Shown: positions 44,549 to 52,796, counted from the first letter of the stretch. The stretch is DNA of 64,000 nucleotides from a virus (IMGVR_UViG_3300028920_000029:1-64000), one strand, 5' to 3'. Numbers and translations are program-made. The notes: generated by a model from the sequence alone, not told the origin.

Positions 44549-45430
44549 ATGAAACTTAATAGGCGCATAGTATTTGCTAAAGGAAAGTTCTATATAAAGA
44601 ACATTACCGTTCCAATGATACATGAGTATTACAACTCAGTACTTCCAAGAATGGAATCTGAGTTGGAGGATAACAAACTATATCTTCTTAATGGTGTAGA
44701 GGCTGTTAAGACTTTAAAAGATAACGAACCTTTTGTTATGGTACACGTCTCTCCGTTACGTGGAGTAGGTGATAGTGTTTTCAAACCAATAGTTAAAGAG
44801 TTTATATCTACTGTTCAGGGTATGCCAGATATAGATAGTCTTCAGGTATACTTTGATGGTAATAGAGGATATAAGATATGTCCGTATTTTGGAGGACCCA
44901 AACGTATGTCTGATAGCAACTCAGCGCTAACTGAGCTACTTAATCCACTGTTCACTAAATATGTTGATAAGGTTCGTTCTACAGTAAATGTGCCAAATCA
45001 GCGCGTAACTTTACCTTACTCCATAAATAAAGACACGGGTCTTGCGCAGATACCAGTTAAAGATTTAGATACATTTAACGCGGAAGATGCCAAGATTACA
45101 AACTATACTAAGGCTAGCTACGTTATGCTGCCAGAGTCAGAAAGCGAAGTTCCAGCTATAGGTATAGACTTTGATAACACTCTCTTTCTTCCTTATGGTG
45201 AAGACTATTATTCTGGAGAGCTAAATGAAAGTGTAGCTGAGTTAGCTATCTATGCTAAGAAGGCAGGTTATAAAGTTATAATATTAACCGCCAGGGTAGT
45301 TAACCATCCAGAAGACATCGATTTCATAGCTAAGTTTTTGGAAGCGCACGGGGTTCCATTCGATGAGATTACACCCATAAAGAAGCCAGAGATTGAGATA
45401 ATAATTGATGACAAGGCTGTAGCGCCGTAA
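44549..45430 (+). CDS. Fusion: degenerate primase (AEP)-like N-domain and HAD-family phosphatase
   Basis: 293 residues. The C-terminal domain is a HAD hydrolase: GIDFDNTLF (D207, D209), VIILTAR (245-249), K279 and IIIDDK (285-289), as in polynucleotide 3'-phosphatases. The N-terminal part has the motif order of archaeo-eukaryotic primases/LigD polymerases: FVMVHVSP (62-69), VYFDGNRGYKI (100-110) and LPYSINKDTGL (155-165). However, the usual motif I Asp-x-Asp is HVS and the His of motif II is Lys, so polymerase activity is doubtful. The HAD call is firm; the AEP call is inference. Lies in the packaging block. Confidence 0.7.
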   Translation: MKLNRRIVFAKGKFYIKNITVPMIHEYYNSVLPRMESELEDNKLYLLNGVEAVKTLKDNEPFVMVHVSPLRGVGDSVFKPIVKEFISTVQGMPDIDSLQVYFDGNRGYKICPYFGGPKRMSDSNSALTELLNPLFTKYVDKVRSTVNVPNQRVTLPYSINKDTGLAQIPVKDLDTFNAEDAKITNYTKASYVMLPESESEVPAIGIDFDNTLFLPYGEDYYSGELNESVAELAIYAKKAGYKVIILTARVVNHPEDIDFIAKFLEAHGVPFDEITPIKKPEIEIIIDDKAVAP

Positions 45431-45447
45431 GGCAGGAAGGAGGTTTT

Positions 45448-46203
45448 ATGGTTACTGCGGAGAAGTTTACTCCGAAGAAACTCAAAATTCTAAATAAAGT
45501 AGTTAGTTTGTGCGCAAAAGGAATGTCCAAACGAGGTATAGACGCAAAGCTTGGTGTGGACAGAAGTACTATCAGGTATGACTTTGTAAGCTCCTATAAT
45601 GTAACATTTGATTATGCTAACAAAGTTTCTCAGGATGTTCTAAAGCATAAGCTTACGTATCTTGATGTAAAATCTAAGTATGGTAGAAAAGGCTTAACTG
45701 CATTGTGGCACTTTCATGTGTTATTAGAGCAGAATAGGTATCTAAAGTTAGGTACAAAAGTTAAGGACTTTAGGGAGAAGGGTTTATCGTTTGGCGAGAT
45801 CGGTAAGAAGTTAAACTTGTCTTATACATCTACCAACATGGCTTATAGAAAGCTAATGAATGTTACAAGGACTGGAAACGTTCACTGCGATAAGGGAGAA
45901 AAGTTGGCCAAAAAAGTGTTGAGTCTCTATGCGGAAGGAAAGACGATAAAAGAAATAGCTAAGACAGTAAAACGTACAGAGGCTCATATAAGGTCTACAC
46001 TCAGGGAAAAGTTTGGTATAGCTATTAAACCAACTAAGTACAATCTTACTGACGCAGATTTGGGAAAGCTGCATAAATTACGTGGTAAGCTTTCCTGGGC
46101 AGAGTTAGCGTATGTTTTTTCTGTACCACGACAGTCTTTACAATATCAGTATAGTAGGTATCTAGCCGAAAGGAGGCATACAAATGCCAAAGAAAAAAAG
46201 TAA
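45448..46203 (+). CDS. Four-fold helix-turn-helix DNA-binding protein
   Basis: 251 residues with about four HTH units: KVVSLCAKGMSKRGIDAKLG (about 18-50), FREKGLSFGEIGKKLNLSYT (about 107-135), LSLYAEGKTIKEIAKTVKRT (about 158-190) and LRGKLSWAELAYVFSVPRQS (about 212-240). The units resemble resolvase/transposase-type HTHs. This looks like a sequence-specific binder, either a regulator or a small-terminase-like recogniser, given neighbours. AGGAAGGAGGTTTT precedes the start, and the 3' end overlaps the next gene by 20 bases. Confidence 0.7.
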   Translation: MVTAEKFTPKKLKILNKVVSLCAKGMSKRGIDAKLGVDRSTIRYDFVSSYNVTFDYANKVSQDVLKHKLTYLDVKSKYGRKGLTALWHFHVLLEQNRYLKLGTKVKDFREKGLSFGEIGKKLNLSYTSTNMAYRKLMNVTRTGNVHCDKGEKLAKKVLSLYAEGKTIKEIAKTVKRTEAHIRSTLREKFGIAIKPTKYNLTDADLGKLHKLRGKLSWAELAYVFSVPRQSLQYQYSRYLAERRHTNAKEKK

Positions 46204-47323
46204 CGCAAGGCTTACTACAAGGGACAAAGAGATCATTCATGCTTTAAAGAACAAAGGTAATTCTGTAGATGAAATTGCGGAGTTTTTGGAAATCTCAAAG
46301 AAGCGCGTAGAGATGGTTTTGAAGACGTTTGAGCCCTCAGATGTACTAGATACGTTTAAGACATCGTATCAGGAAAAGGTAGAGCAGATTGAGGATTTTG
46401 AAAGGATACTTCAGAACAAGAAAGACAGTGCCGACAAAGGAAAAGAGATATGGGAGATAATGAAAAAGAAGCATGTCGACTATAAGGCCAGTTGGGAGGC
46501 AGACAGCAAGGCAACATTTAACTTTAAGCAAAGGAATATATGCTTAGCGTTGGTAGCGGACTTCCATATAGGCCACGAGGGAGTAGATCTTGAGAGGTTG
46601 GAACAGGACCTAAGGTTACTGGCGAAGACACCTAATATGTATATGGCGTTTTTAGGAGACTCGATAGATAACTTTATTGATTTAGAACATAGAGAGGCCA
46701 TGATTAACGCAGTTACATCTCCTAAGGAGCAGCTATATATGTTGCTGCATATGTTTAAAAACATACTTAAGGAGCCTAGTCATAAGATATTGTTTGCCAC
46801 AAAGGATAATCACGTTACTCACAGAAACAAAAAGAATACTGGTATAGACTGGTCGAATAAGTTATGGAGTGACATGAATGTTTTTTATGGCGGTGAGGAG
46901 GTTTTGGCTACACTTAACGTAGGTAAGGTTTCCTATAAGCTATTGGCTCGCCACAAGTATAGAGGTAAGTCAAATATACATTTGACTGCCAGTTGTAAGA
47001 ACCTACTTAAGAATGGTAGATATGAGGATGTTGATATTGTGGGGTTGGCTCATACACATGAGGGTGCCGTGGAAAACTTCAGCTATAGAGGTAGGTCTAG
47101 GGTAGCATGTCAGACAAGTACCTATAAGTTGTTTGATCCGTATGCCGCTAAGTTGGGGTTTGATAAGCCTAACATATACATGCCGTGTGTAATACTTTCT
47201 CCAGACGAGAAGGAGTATGTTACATGTACAAGTATAAAGAAGGGCGCAGAGATGATTACAAAAATGAACGCGGGACCAGAATGTAAGTGTAAAACTAGAA
47301 GAAAAGTTAAAAGGAGAAAATAG
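46184..47323 (+). CDS. Calcineurin-like metallophosphoesterase with N-terminal HTH
   Basis: 379 residues. An HTH (about 10-50: TTRDKEIIHALKNKGNSVDE, IAEFLEISKKRVE) is joined by a coiled linker to a phosphoesterase domain. Visible metal ligands are D126-x-H128 (VADFHIGH), GDSID (158-162), KDNH (207-210) and GLAHTHEG near 290. Related phage proteins act on DNA or nucleotides (SbcD-like), but substrate is unknown here. The C-terminus is Lys/Arg-rich with CKCK. AAAGGAGGCATACAA precedes the start within the preceding HTH gene. Confidence 0.8.
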   Translation: MPKKKSNARLTTRDKEIIHALKNKGNSVDEIAEFLEISKKRVEMVLKTFEPSDVLDTFKTSYQEKVEQIEDFERILQNKKDSADKGKEIWEIMKKKHVDYKASWEADSKATFNFKQRNICLALVADFHIGHEGVDLERLEQDLRLLAKTPNMYMAFLGDSIDNFIDLEHREAMINAVTSPKEQLYMLLHMFKNILKEPSHKILFATKDNHVTHRNKKNTGIDWSNKLWSDMNVFYGGEEVLATLNVGKVSYKLLARHKYRGKSNIHLTASCKNLLKNGRYEDVDIVGLAHTHEGAVENFSYRGRSRVACQTSTYKLFDPYAAKLGFDKPNIYMPCVILSPDEKEYVTCTSIKKGAEMITKMNAGPECKCKTRRKVKRRK

Positions 47324-47324
47324 A

Positions 47325-47615
47325 ATGGGTATGTATGATTGGGTGGAGTACTCTTGTAAGTGCCCAAAGTGTGGGACCAAAGTTGATGGGTTTCAAACTA
47401 AGAGTGGGCCAAGTATGCTAAAGGTGCTTAAAGTTGGTGAGGTGGATAACTTTTACTCCTCGTGCGAAAAGTGCGGTACTTGGGTAGAGTACACCCTTAA
47501 ACCTGATTCAAAGCATTTGTATAGCATTGACGACTATACTATGTCTACTGAAAATCCACTGGCTTCAGATGATGATGCCGATGACTTTGAGGAGCCAATG
47601 GATACTCAGAGATAA
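47325..47615 (+). CDS. Zinc-ribbon protein
   Basis: 96 residues. CKCPKCGTKV and later SSCEKCGTWVEY form a four-Cys zinc ribbon, and the C-terminus is acidic (SDDDADDFEEP). It starts one base after the phosphoesterase stop and ends the long rightward block. A run of hairpins and a terminator follow it. Possibly a regulator or adaptor. Unrecognised. Confidence 0.65.
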   Translation: MGMYDWVEYSCKCPKCGTKVDGFQTKSGPSMLKVLKVGEVDNFYSSCEKCGTWVEYTLKPDSKHLYSIDDYTMSTENPLASDDDADDFEEPMDTQR

Positions 47616-47624
47616 AATCTAACC

Positions 47625-47685
47625 GCCCGTGTGCGGGCATAATTTAAAGCTAATCGTCCCAGGTTGGGTAGCCCTGGCCTGGGAC
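47625..47685 (+). other. Two RNA hairpins between packaging and head blocks
   Basis: GCCCG-TGTG-CGGGC (47625-47638), and GTCCCAGG (47656-47663) with CCTGGGAC (47678-47685), whose 14-base loop contains GTAGCCC. No T-run follows either, so they are not classical terminators by themselves. They may be mRNA end-protecting structures upstream of the terminator. Confidence 0.6.
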
Positions 47686-47710
47686 TATAAGTTCTTTCGG
47701 CTATTTTCCT

Positions 47711-47739
47711 AGTCCCCCGACAGCCTCGGGGGACTTTTT
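47711..47739 (+). terminator. Rho-independent terminator
   Basis: AGTCCCCCGA (47711-47720), loop CAGCC, TCGGGGGACT (47726-47735) and a run of five T. A 10-bp GC-rich stem with T-tail is the clearest intrinsic terminator in the window. It closes the packaging-gene transcript. Confidence 0.9.
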
Positions 47740-47758
47740 CTTTCCAATCTATGCCATA

Positions 47759-47809
47759 TTCGGTATAATTCTGTCAATTTCTTGCTACACCCAACTCCAT
47801 ATATATTAT
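47759..47809 (+). promoter_or_regulatory. Promoter region for the head-gene block
   Basis: Contains TTCGGTATAAT (47759-47769), the same motif as at the divergent region. Downstream, a second candidate pairs TTGCTA (47782-47787) with TATTAT (47804-47809) at 16-base spacing. Either would transcribe the scaffold and capsid genes that start at 47828. Confidence 0.5.
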
Positions 47810-47827
47810 AGAGGGGAAAGGAGAGGT

Positions 47828-48088
47828 ATGTTGAATATAAGGTTTTTAAGGCGTTTAGCAGAGGGCGGTTCTTCACAGCCAGCTCCTAGTTTAGGGGATG
47901 CAACTAGTGGACCAGTTCCTACCACAGACCCAGAAGGTACTGGAGATCCAGAAAATATATCTAACAGATATAAGTATGAACGTATGTACAGTAAGATATC
48001 TTTAGATAAGCTTTTGGAGTTATATCCAGAGCTTAGTAAAAATATAAAAGATGTAAAAGATCAATACAACAGGAATTATTGGGAGTAA
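47828..48088 (+). CDS. Small protein, first gene of the head block
   Basis: 86 residues. It starts MLNIRFLRRLAEGGSSQP, a short hydrophobic-basic leader ending in LA, similar in type to MLHLLRKIAGKK at 63334 and to the KKIA tag. A disordered Pro/Gly/Thr linker and a helical C-terminal half follow (SLDKLLELYPELSKNIKDVK). I infer a possible prohead component with a cleavable leader. AAAGGAGAGGT precedes the start. Confidence 0.55.
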   Translation: MLNIRFLRRLAEGGSSQPAPSLGDATSGPVPTTDPEGTGDPENISNRYKYERMYSKISLDKLLELYPELSKNIKDVKDQYNRNYWE

Positions 48089-48091
48089 ATT

Positions 48092-48265
48092 ATGTCATTT
48101 AAAAAGATCGGGGATTCAACACTAACAAAGGTAATCAAAGAGGATGATGGGGAAGATAAGGTTATGTTAGTGTGCCCTAAATGTGGAGTTAGATACTCTT
48201 CATCAACCTGCCCAAATTGTGACGGAGGATCCAAAAAGGATGGACGCGAAAGCAAAAGCAAATAA
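48092..48265 (+). CDS. 57-residue zinc-ribbon protein
   Basis: A small ORF (MSFKKIGDSTLTKVIKEDDG...) with a zinc ribbon LVCPKCGVRYSSSTCPNCDG. The start follows GGGAGTAAATT. It overlaps the scaffold-like gene by 26 bases in another frame. A protein-protein or nucleic-acid adaptor is possible. Function unknown. Confidence 0.6.
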   Translation: MSFKKIGDSTLTKVIKEDDGEDKVMLVCPKCGVRYSSSTCPNCDGGSKKDGRESKSK

Positions 48266-50735
48266 GGTTTTGGAGTACGTAGAAACAGCCCCTAAGACGC
48301 CTACCTCAGAAGAGGTAGCAACTCTTAACCAGGCTAACGCTGAGAAGCGCGCCGAGTTTACCAACGTATTAATAGATAATATTAAGAACGGGTATGTTTC
48401 CTACGAGGACGCAGTTAAACGCGCCAAGAATTACTCCAAAAATCCTGATGACGCAAGCGTTATACTTGCCAGGATTAGCGAATACGAGTTTCCTATGCAG
48501 CGTTCAGCTAGCGAGAAATCTAAATCGGAGGTTGAGAATATGGATCCTATTGCAGAGAATCTGAATGTTCTTGCTAAAAGGTTTCCCAACTGGTCCAGGT
48601 GTCTTGGAGAAGTCCTGAAAGATGAAGGATGGATTAAAGATAGCTGGAACATGGGTACTGGAGAGCAAGCCCCGCCCGATAATACTATCGAGCAGGTGAA
48701 GAAAGAAGAAGACAACAGAATGAAGTCACAAACAAAGGAAGGTGAATCCCAGATGAAAGACAACGAGAAGAAGAAAGAAGAGCATCTTAGGGCTGACGAC
48801 AAGTCTCCTAAGAAAGAAGCAGCTGACAAGAAAGCCTGGAATTTAGGTACAGGAGATGCAGTTGATTCTAAGAAGTGGGACAAGAACGTAGACAAAGAAG
48901 AAGAGAAGAGAAAAGGCGCCGAGATTAAGGAAGGCGAAAAGGTAATGAAAGAGAACGAAAAGAAAAGAGAAGAGTACCTAAGGGCTGGATCCGAGCAGTG
49001 GAAAGTTACACTTGCTAAGGATGAGAAGAACGTTAGAAAATCAGCCTGGGAGATCAGGGATACAAAAGATGGAGACCTTGTAGTTAGGGCAACCATTGAT
49101 GACATCACTGATGGTAACGAAAAGTTTACTGATGAAGCTATTGCAGAAGCTACTTCAGAAGACTTCGGAAACCTTATCACAGAAAATCTTGGAGAGCACG
49201 GCTTGGAAGCTGTTGCTAAAACACTTCTTGGTGACGACCTTACCAAGTATGCTATGGCAGAAGAAGGTTCAATTGATCAGTCCAACAAGGACACATCAAT
49301 GTTTAACGTAAAAAACTATGGTGCTACCCAGGGTAAGGGTGGAAAGGACATAGATTTTGGTAAGACAGAAGTTAAAGAAGGCGGAGAAGCAGGTAAGCAC
49401 GTTGATGCAGAAAACAAAGTATCAATGGAAAAGATCGCTTCTCAGTACTTTGCATACAGGGGTATCTTTGCTGACCTTAAGGATACAGTTTCAGAGTTTG
49501 CTAAAAAGGCTGAATCAAAGTCAGTTAGCGAGCTCGTTAAGAAAGCAGAAGATATGCTTGACGGCGTTAAGACAATGATAGACGAAGGAGCTCCAGAAGG
49601 AGATATTATAGAGCCATTAGCTGATGCAGGTTCTTCACTTAATCAGCTTAATGACATCTCATCTCTGATCGCAGAAGCTAAGGGTATGACTGACGACCCA
49701 GCTTTGGCTGAGCTTCTTGATAAAATAGAGGCTGCAGCTGCTCCAGCAGCAGACGTAGCTATAGAAGGAGAAGTAGAAATAGAATCATCTGACGCTCCTG
49801 CAGAGGAAGAAGCTTCTGAAGAAGAGAAGGAAGAAAAGGAAGAGGAAGAAGTAGACGAAACAGTTGAAGCAGCAAACTCACTGAAGAACAAACTCAAAAA
49901 GATGGCTGCTGGTAAAGACTCAAAAGACTATGACATTCCTCAGACTCACAACATTCAGAAAGATTTCCACGGCGGAGAAAAAGGAATACAGCAGGATGGA
50001 GCTAAGTTCCATAACATATGGGAAGTAGCAAAAGAAATAGACGCTATCGGCGGAAAGAAAGCTGCTGGTAAGCTGTCATCCATGCTTGCAAAGATAAAGA
50101 AAATCGCAGAAGAAAAGGGCGTAGATCCTAAGAAGTACTTCGATTCAATATTCGGAGATCCTAAAGCTACAAAAGAGTACCTAGCACCTAACTCAGTTGA
50201 CGGAGTTATGAGCGAATGGAACGCAGCTACAAAGGACAGCACTTCACAGTCTTACGCTAACTTAATAACAAAAGTAAAGAAAGCATATTGGGCAGCCCAG
50301 GACATGGTTAAGAGGGGTATGCTTAAAGAATCAAAAGAAGAGATCGATTCTCAGGTTGATAGGTTCATAAACATGGACGAAAAGAACATGGAGAACTATC
50401 TTGAAAGCCTGGAGAAGCTCTCAGCTTCCATCGATTTTGAAGATGGAAGGATCAAAGTAGCTGTTATAGACCCAGCAGAAGACAAGTTTGTTGTTAGAGG
50501 ATTTGTTGATGGTGTTCCTGTAGCAAGGTTTACTAAGGAAGACCTTAACATCTCTGGCAAGGTAACTAGAACTGCACTGAGAAGGTCAGCGGCTCTTACA
50601 AAAACAGCTCTTGAAAACGGAATGTTTGACGAAGTTTTGGCAGACGACGACGCTCTTGAATCAGTAGGCGAAACGCTTGATGGTATGAACGTTGGCGTGG
50701 AAGAAACCAAACTTACAAACATAAACGATTTTTAA
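48240..50735 (+). CDS. Probable scaffold/prohead core protein
   Basis: 831 residues from the ATG after GGAGGATCCAAAAAGG; a GTG 57 bases upstream lacks support. Extremely charged and helical, with an internal duplication (DSWNMGTG...KKKEEHLRAD and KAWNLGTG...KKREEYLRAG, about 135-240) and an acidic hinge EEEASEEEKEEKEEEE. There are several basic-hydrophobic-Ala sites such as KLKKMAAGKD and IKKIAEEKG. Composition and position just before the decoration and capsid genes match phage scaffolds. Codon use shifts toward C/G-ending codons, like the capsid gene, indicating high expression. No sequence family is recognised. Confidence 0.65.
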   Translation: MDAKAKANKVLEYVETAPKTPTSEEVATLNQANAEKRAEFTNVLIDNIKNGYVSYEDAVKRAKNYSKNPDDASVILARISEYEFPMQRSASEKSKSEVENMDPIAENLNVLAKRFPNWSRCLGEVLKDEGWIKDSWNMGTGEQAPPDNTIEQVKKEEDNRMKSQTKEGESQMKDNEKKKEEHLRADDKSPKKEAADKKAWNLGTGDAVDSKKWDKNVDKEEEKRKGAEIKEGEKVMKENEKKREEYLRAGSEQWKVTLAKDEKNVRKSAWEIRDTKDGDLVVRATIDDITDGNEKFTDEAIAEATSEDFGNLITENLGEHGLEAVAKTLLGDDLTKYAMAEEGSIDQSNKDTSMFNVKNYGATQGKGGKDIDFGKTEVKEGGEAGKHVDAENKVSMEKIASQYFAYRGIFADLKDTVSEFAKKAESKSVSELVKKAEDMLDGVKTMIDEGAPEGDIIEPLADAGSSLNQLNDISSLIAEAKGMTDDPALAELLDKIEAAAAPAADVAIEGEVEIESSDAPAEEEASEEEKEEKEEEEVDETVEAANSLKNKLKKMAAGKDSKDYDIPQTHNIQKDFHGGEKGIQQDGAKFHNIWEVAKEIDAIGGKKAAGKLSSMLAKIKKIAEEKGVDPKKYFDSIFGDPKATKEYLAPNSVDGVMSEWNAATKDSTSQSYANLITKVKKAYWAAQDMVKRGMLKESKEEIDSQVDRFINMDEKNMENYLESLEKLSASIDFEDGRIKVAVIDPAEDKFVVRGFVDGVPVARFTKEDLNISGKVTRTALRRSAALTKTALENGMFDEVLADDDALESVGETLDGMNVGVEETKLTNINDF

Positions 50736-50744
50736 TTTTAGTAG

Positions 50745-50788
50745 TGCCCCGACTCCCTAGCGGAGTCGGGTCGCTCCCCTGCGGCACA
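50745..50788 (+). other. Structured RNA element after the scaffold gene
   Basis: CCCGACTCC-CTAGC-GGAGTCGGG (50749-50771), enclosed by an outer GTGC (50745-50748)/GCAC (50785-50788) pairing. CGCTCC downstream can also pair with GGAGCG near 50813. A very similar hairpin, CCCTACTCC-CTGT-GGAGTAGGG, follows the capsid gene. No T-run, so mRNA processing or stability is as likely as termination. Confidence 0.6.
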
Positions 50789-50844
50789 ATGTCGCCTTAT
50801 GAGGATAACACGGAGCGAACCTGACGAAGTAAAGGGTAAGGGCA

Positions 50845-50869
50845 ATAAAGACTTTAAAGTCTTTATAAT
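50845..50869 (+). promoter_or_regulatory. 22-bp palindrome overlapping a TATAAT box upstream of the capsid operon
   Basis: A perfect palindrome centred on AAAGACTTTAAAGTCTTT (50847-50864), with flanking AT pairs extending it to 50845-50866. A TATAAT (50864-50869) begins at its last base, and the decoration-protein ribosome binding site follows. This is the arrangement of an operator/promoter, although the -35 is poor (GGCAAT region). An RNA hairpin role is the alternative. Confidence 0.5.
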
Positions 50870-50891
50870 ATTTATTAGGAGGAATGTCTAG

Positions 50892-51752
50892 ATGGCTTAT
50901 TTAAGACCGTTACAGACACTGGATAAACCAGTCAGCTACACACTTGGCACAAGCCAAACAGTGTACAGAGGACAGGTAGTTACACTACTTGCTTCTGACG
51001 GCCTTGCTTACGGAACATATTCGTCAGGCAATGCTATGGTAGCAGGTTTATCTATCGACAACAACGCTTCCAGTATCTATGAAAAGTTAATTGCTACGTA
51101 CACAACGTCAATTACACTTGATGCAACAGGTTCTGGAACAGCATCAACAATCTCAACAGGTAAGGTTTTTAAAGGTTCAGACATGGGTGCTACAGGATTC
51201 GACTCTCTTACGGGTTGGACCGTTACTCACAAAGGACCTTCAGAATCAACTTACACTGCCGTAGATGACACATCTACGTGGTATGCTGCTACTGACGTTT
51301 CTGCAGGAACAATCGCTGTTACATCGGTTAACTCAACTGGTGACGCGACTGGCGCAGGATCAATTCAGGTTACAGCAGTTCTTGACATTTTAAAGTCAGG
51401 AGACGGATTTACATCCGTAGAGGACCAGTTTGACAACAGTACTTCTGGTTCTGGAAAGACAACTGTTTATTGGAGTGAAGGTATCTACGAAACTGACCAG
51501 TATGATCCTAACGTATCCTACTCAGTAGGAGCACCACTCTATGTTAAAGGCGACGGAACACTCGTTGCTGGAACAGAAAGCGCCGTATTAAAAGATGCTG
51601 ACGGAGACCTTGTAGTTGGACAGGTGCTTAGAGCACCATCGTTAACACTCACTGCGGAAACCAGAGTAACATCTGGAGAATCGAACCCGAAACCAGAATC
51701 GCTTCAATTTTTCTTTAGGAAACCTGTTACACAGGTTACTTCCTTAGCGTAA
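50892..51752 (+). CDS. Probable capsid decoration/stabilisation protein
   Basis: 286 residues, beta-rich, Ser/Thr/Gly/Asp-dominated (TLDATGSGTASTISTGKVF, GDATGAGSIQVTAVLD). It starts MAYLRPLQTLDKPVSYTLGT and ends in TQVTSLA. Located between scaffold and major capsid, with capsid-like codon use and its own leader region. These features suit an abundant capsid-binding protein. GTTYRG-type strands at the N-terminus (TVYRGQVVTLLASDGLAYG) resemble the DUF2190/decoration fold, a weak similarity. AGGAGGAATGTCTAG precedes the start. Confidence 0.6.
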   Translation: MAYLRPLQTLDKPVSYTLGTSQTVYRGQVVTLLASDGLAYGTYSSGNAMVAGLSIDNNASSIYEKLIATYTTSITLDATGSGTASTISTGKVFKGSDMGATGFDSLTGWTVTHKGPSESTYTAVDDTSTWYAATDVSAGTIAVTSVNSTGDATGAGSIQVTAVLDILKSGDGFTSVEDQFDNSTSGSGKTTVYWSEGIYETDQYDPNVSYSVGAPLYVKGDGTLVAGTESAVLKDADGDLVVGQVLRAPSLTLTAETRVTSGESNPKPESLQFFFRKPVTQVTSLA

Positions 51753-51767
51753 TAGGAGGAAAGTATA

Positions 51768-52796
51768 ATGGAAATAATTAACAAGAAAAACTCACTCGAC
51801 AAAAAGGCTAGCGTTAGCTTCGGCGACGACGGCCACATTAACGCCTCCGACCGAACAGACGCGATTAAAAGGGTTGCCAAGTACTTAAAAGCTGGCGACG
51901 AAGGTTCATATGATGAGAAGGTGTCTAACCTCTTTACCGCAGAAGAGCAGACACAGTTAACGAACAGATTTGCTTCACAGAATACAAGGTACGTAATTGG
52001 TCAGGCAATGGCTTCACCTCTTAAAACATTCTTAGAATATAAGGGTGTTATGAGAAGAGCGCTTAGGGTCGATCCTCTCGCCCCTGGTGCGCTGCCTGTG
52101 TACGACAGGGATACTGAGGAAATCTCAGCAGACGTCCTTGCAGCACAGTCTTCAGTAGATCAGACAAGGGTAATCGGCGACAGGATATACGTTCCAGTAT
52201 TTGAAATCGCTGCATATCCTACTGTTAAACTGAGGGAAATCAAGATCAGAAGGTTCAACATGATTGACCGTATCCAGGTTAGGACAAGGCAGTTCATGCA
52301 GGAATCAGAAGATGCGACAATCATCAACCTTATTGATACAGCTTCAACAAGAGACAACACCGAGTTGACTGTTGACACATCTGACTCAGGAAACGGTCTC
52401 GGCTACATCAAGAGGCTCGACCTTGTTAAGTTGGCTCGACAGATCACAAGGCACGACCTGTTCGCAGTTTCTTACTTCATGTCAATATACCGCTACAGCG
52501 ATATAGAAATGTGGGGAAGAGACGAGCTCGATATTCTGACACAGAAACAGATTATCGACACAGGCTTGCTGGCAACACTGCACGGTAAGAATATCTACGT
52601 AACCAAGAAAATTGAGTACGATACGATATACTGTACCTCAGACCCTGACTACGTTGGAATTTTCCCAGTGTACCAGGACATCGAGGTAATCCCTGCTGAC
52701 ATACCTTACCAGACATCGTTTGGCTGGGTATTCACAGAGCTTATAGGTGCCGCGATTTTCAATGGAAAAGGTGTTGCAAAGACAACTATTTCCTAA
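51768..52796 (+). CDS. Major capsid protein (HK97 fold)
   Basis: 342 residues. A charged N-terminal arm (MEIINKKNSLDKKASVSFGD) is followed by a helical segment and then the HK97-type core: YDRDTEEISADVLAAQSS (E-loop region), VPVFEIAAYPTVKLREIKIRRFN, and the spine helix IDRIQVRTRQFMQESEDATI. The A-domain ends with PYQTSFGWVFTELIGAAIFNGKGVA. This matches T4-gp23/SPO1-type capsids more than lambda E. LDKKAS may be a processing site. Codon choice (CTC, ATC, GAC, AAC) differs from neighbours, consistent with very high expression. Confidence 0.85.
   Translation: MEIINKKNSLDKKASVSFGDDGHINASDRTDAIKRVAKYLKAGDEGSYDEKVSNLFTAEEQTQLTNRFASQNTRYVIGQAMASPLKTFLEYKGVMRRALRVDPLAPGALPVYDRDTEEISADVLAAQSSVDQTRVIGDRIYVPVFEIAAYPTVKLREIKIRRFNMIDRIQVRTRQFMQESEDATIINLIDTASTRDNTELTVDTSDSGNGLGYIKRLDLVKLARQITRHDLFAVSYFMSIYRYSDIEMWGRDELDILTQKQIIDTGLLATLHGKNIYVTKKIEYDTIYCTSDPDYVGIFPVYQDIEVIPADIPYQTSFGWVFTELIGAAIFNGKGVAKTTIS

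Noticed and set aside
48431-49246. 271-codon leftward open frame opposite the scaffold-like gene
   Set aside because: Arises from the biased Lys/Glu codons of the forward gene. Its translation is Ser/Phe-rich with no recognisable domain.
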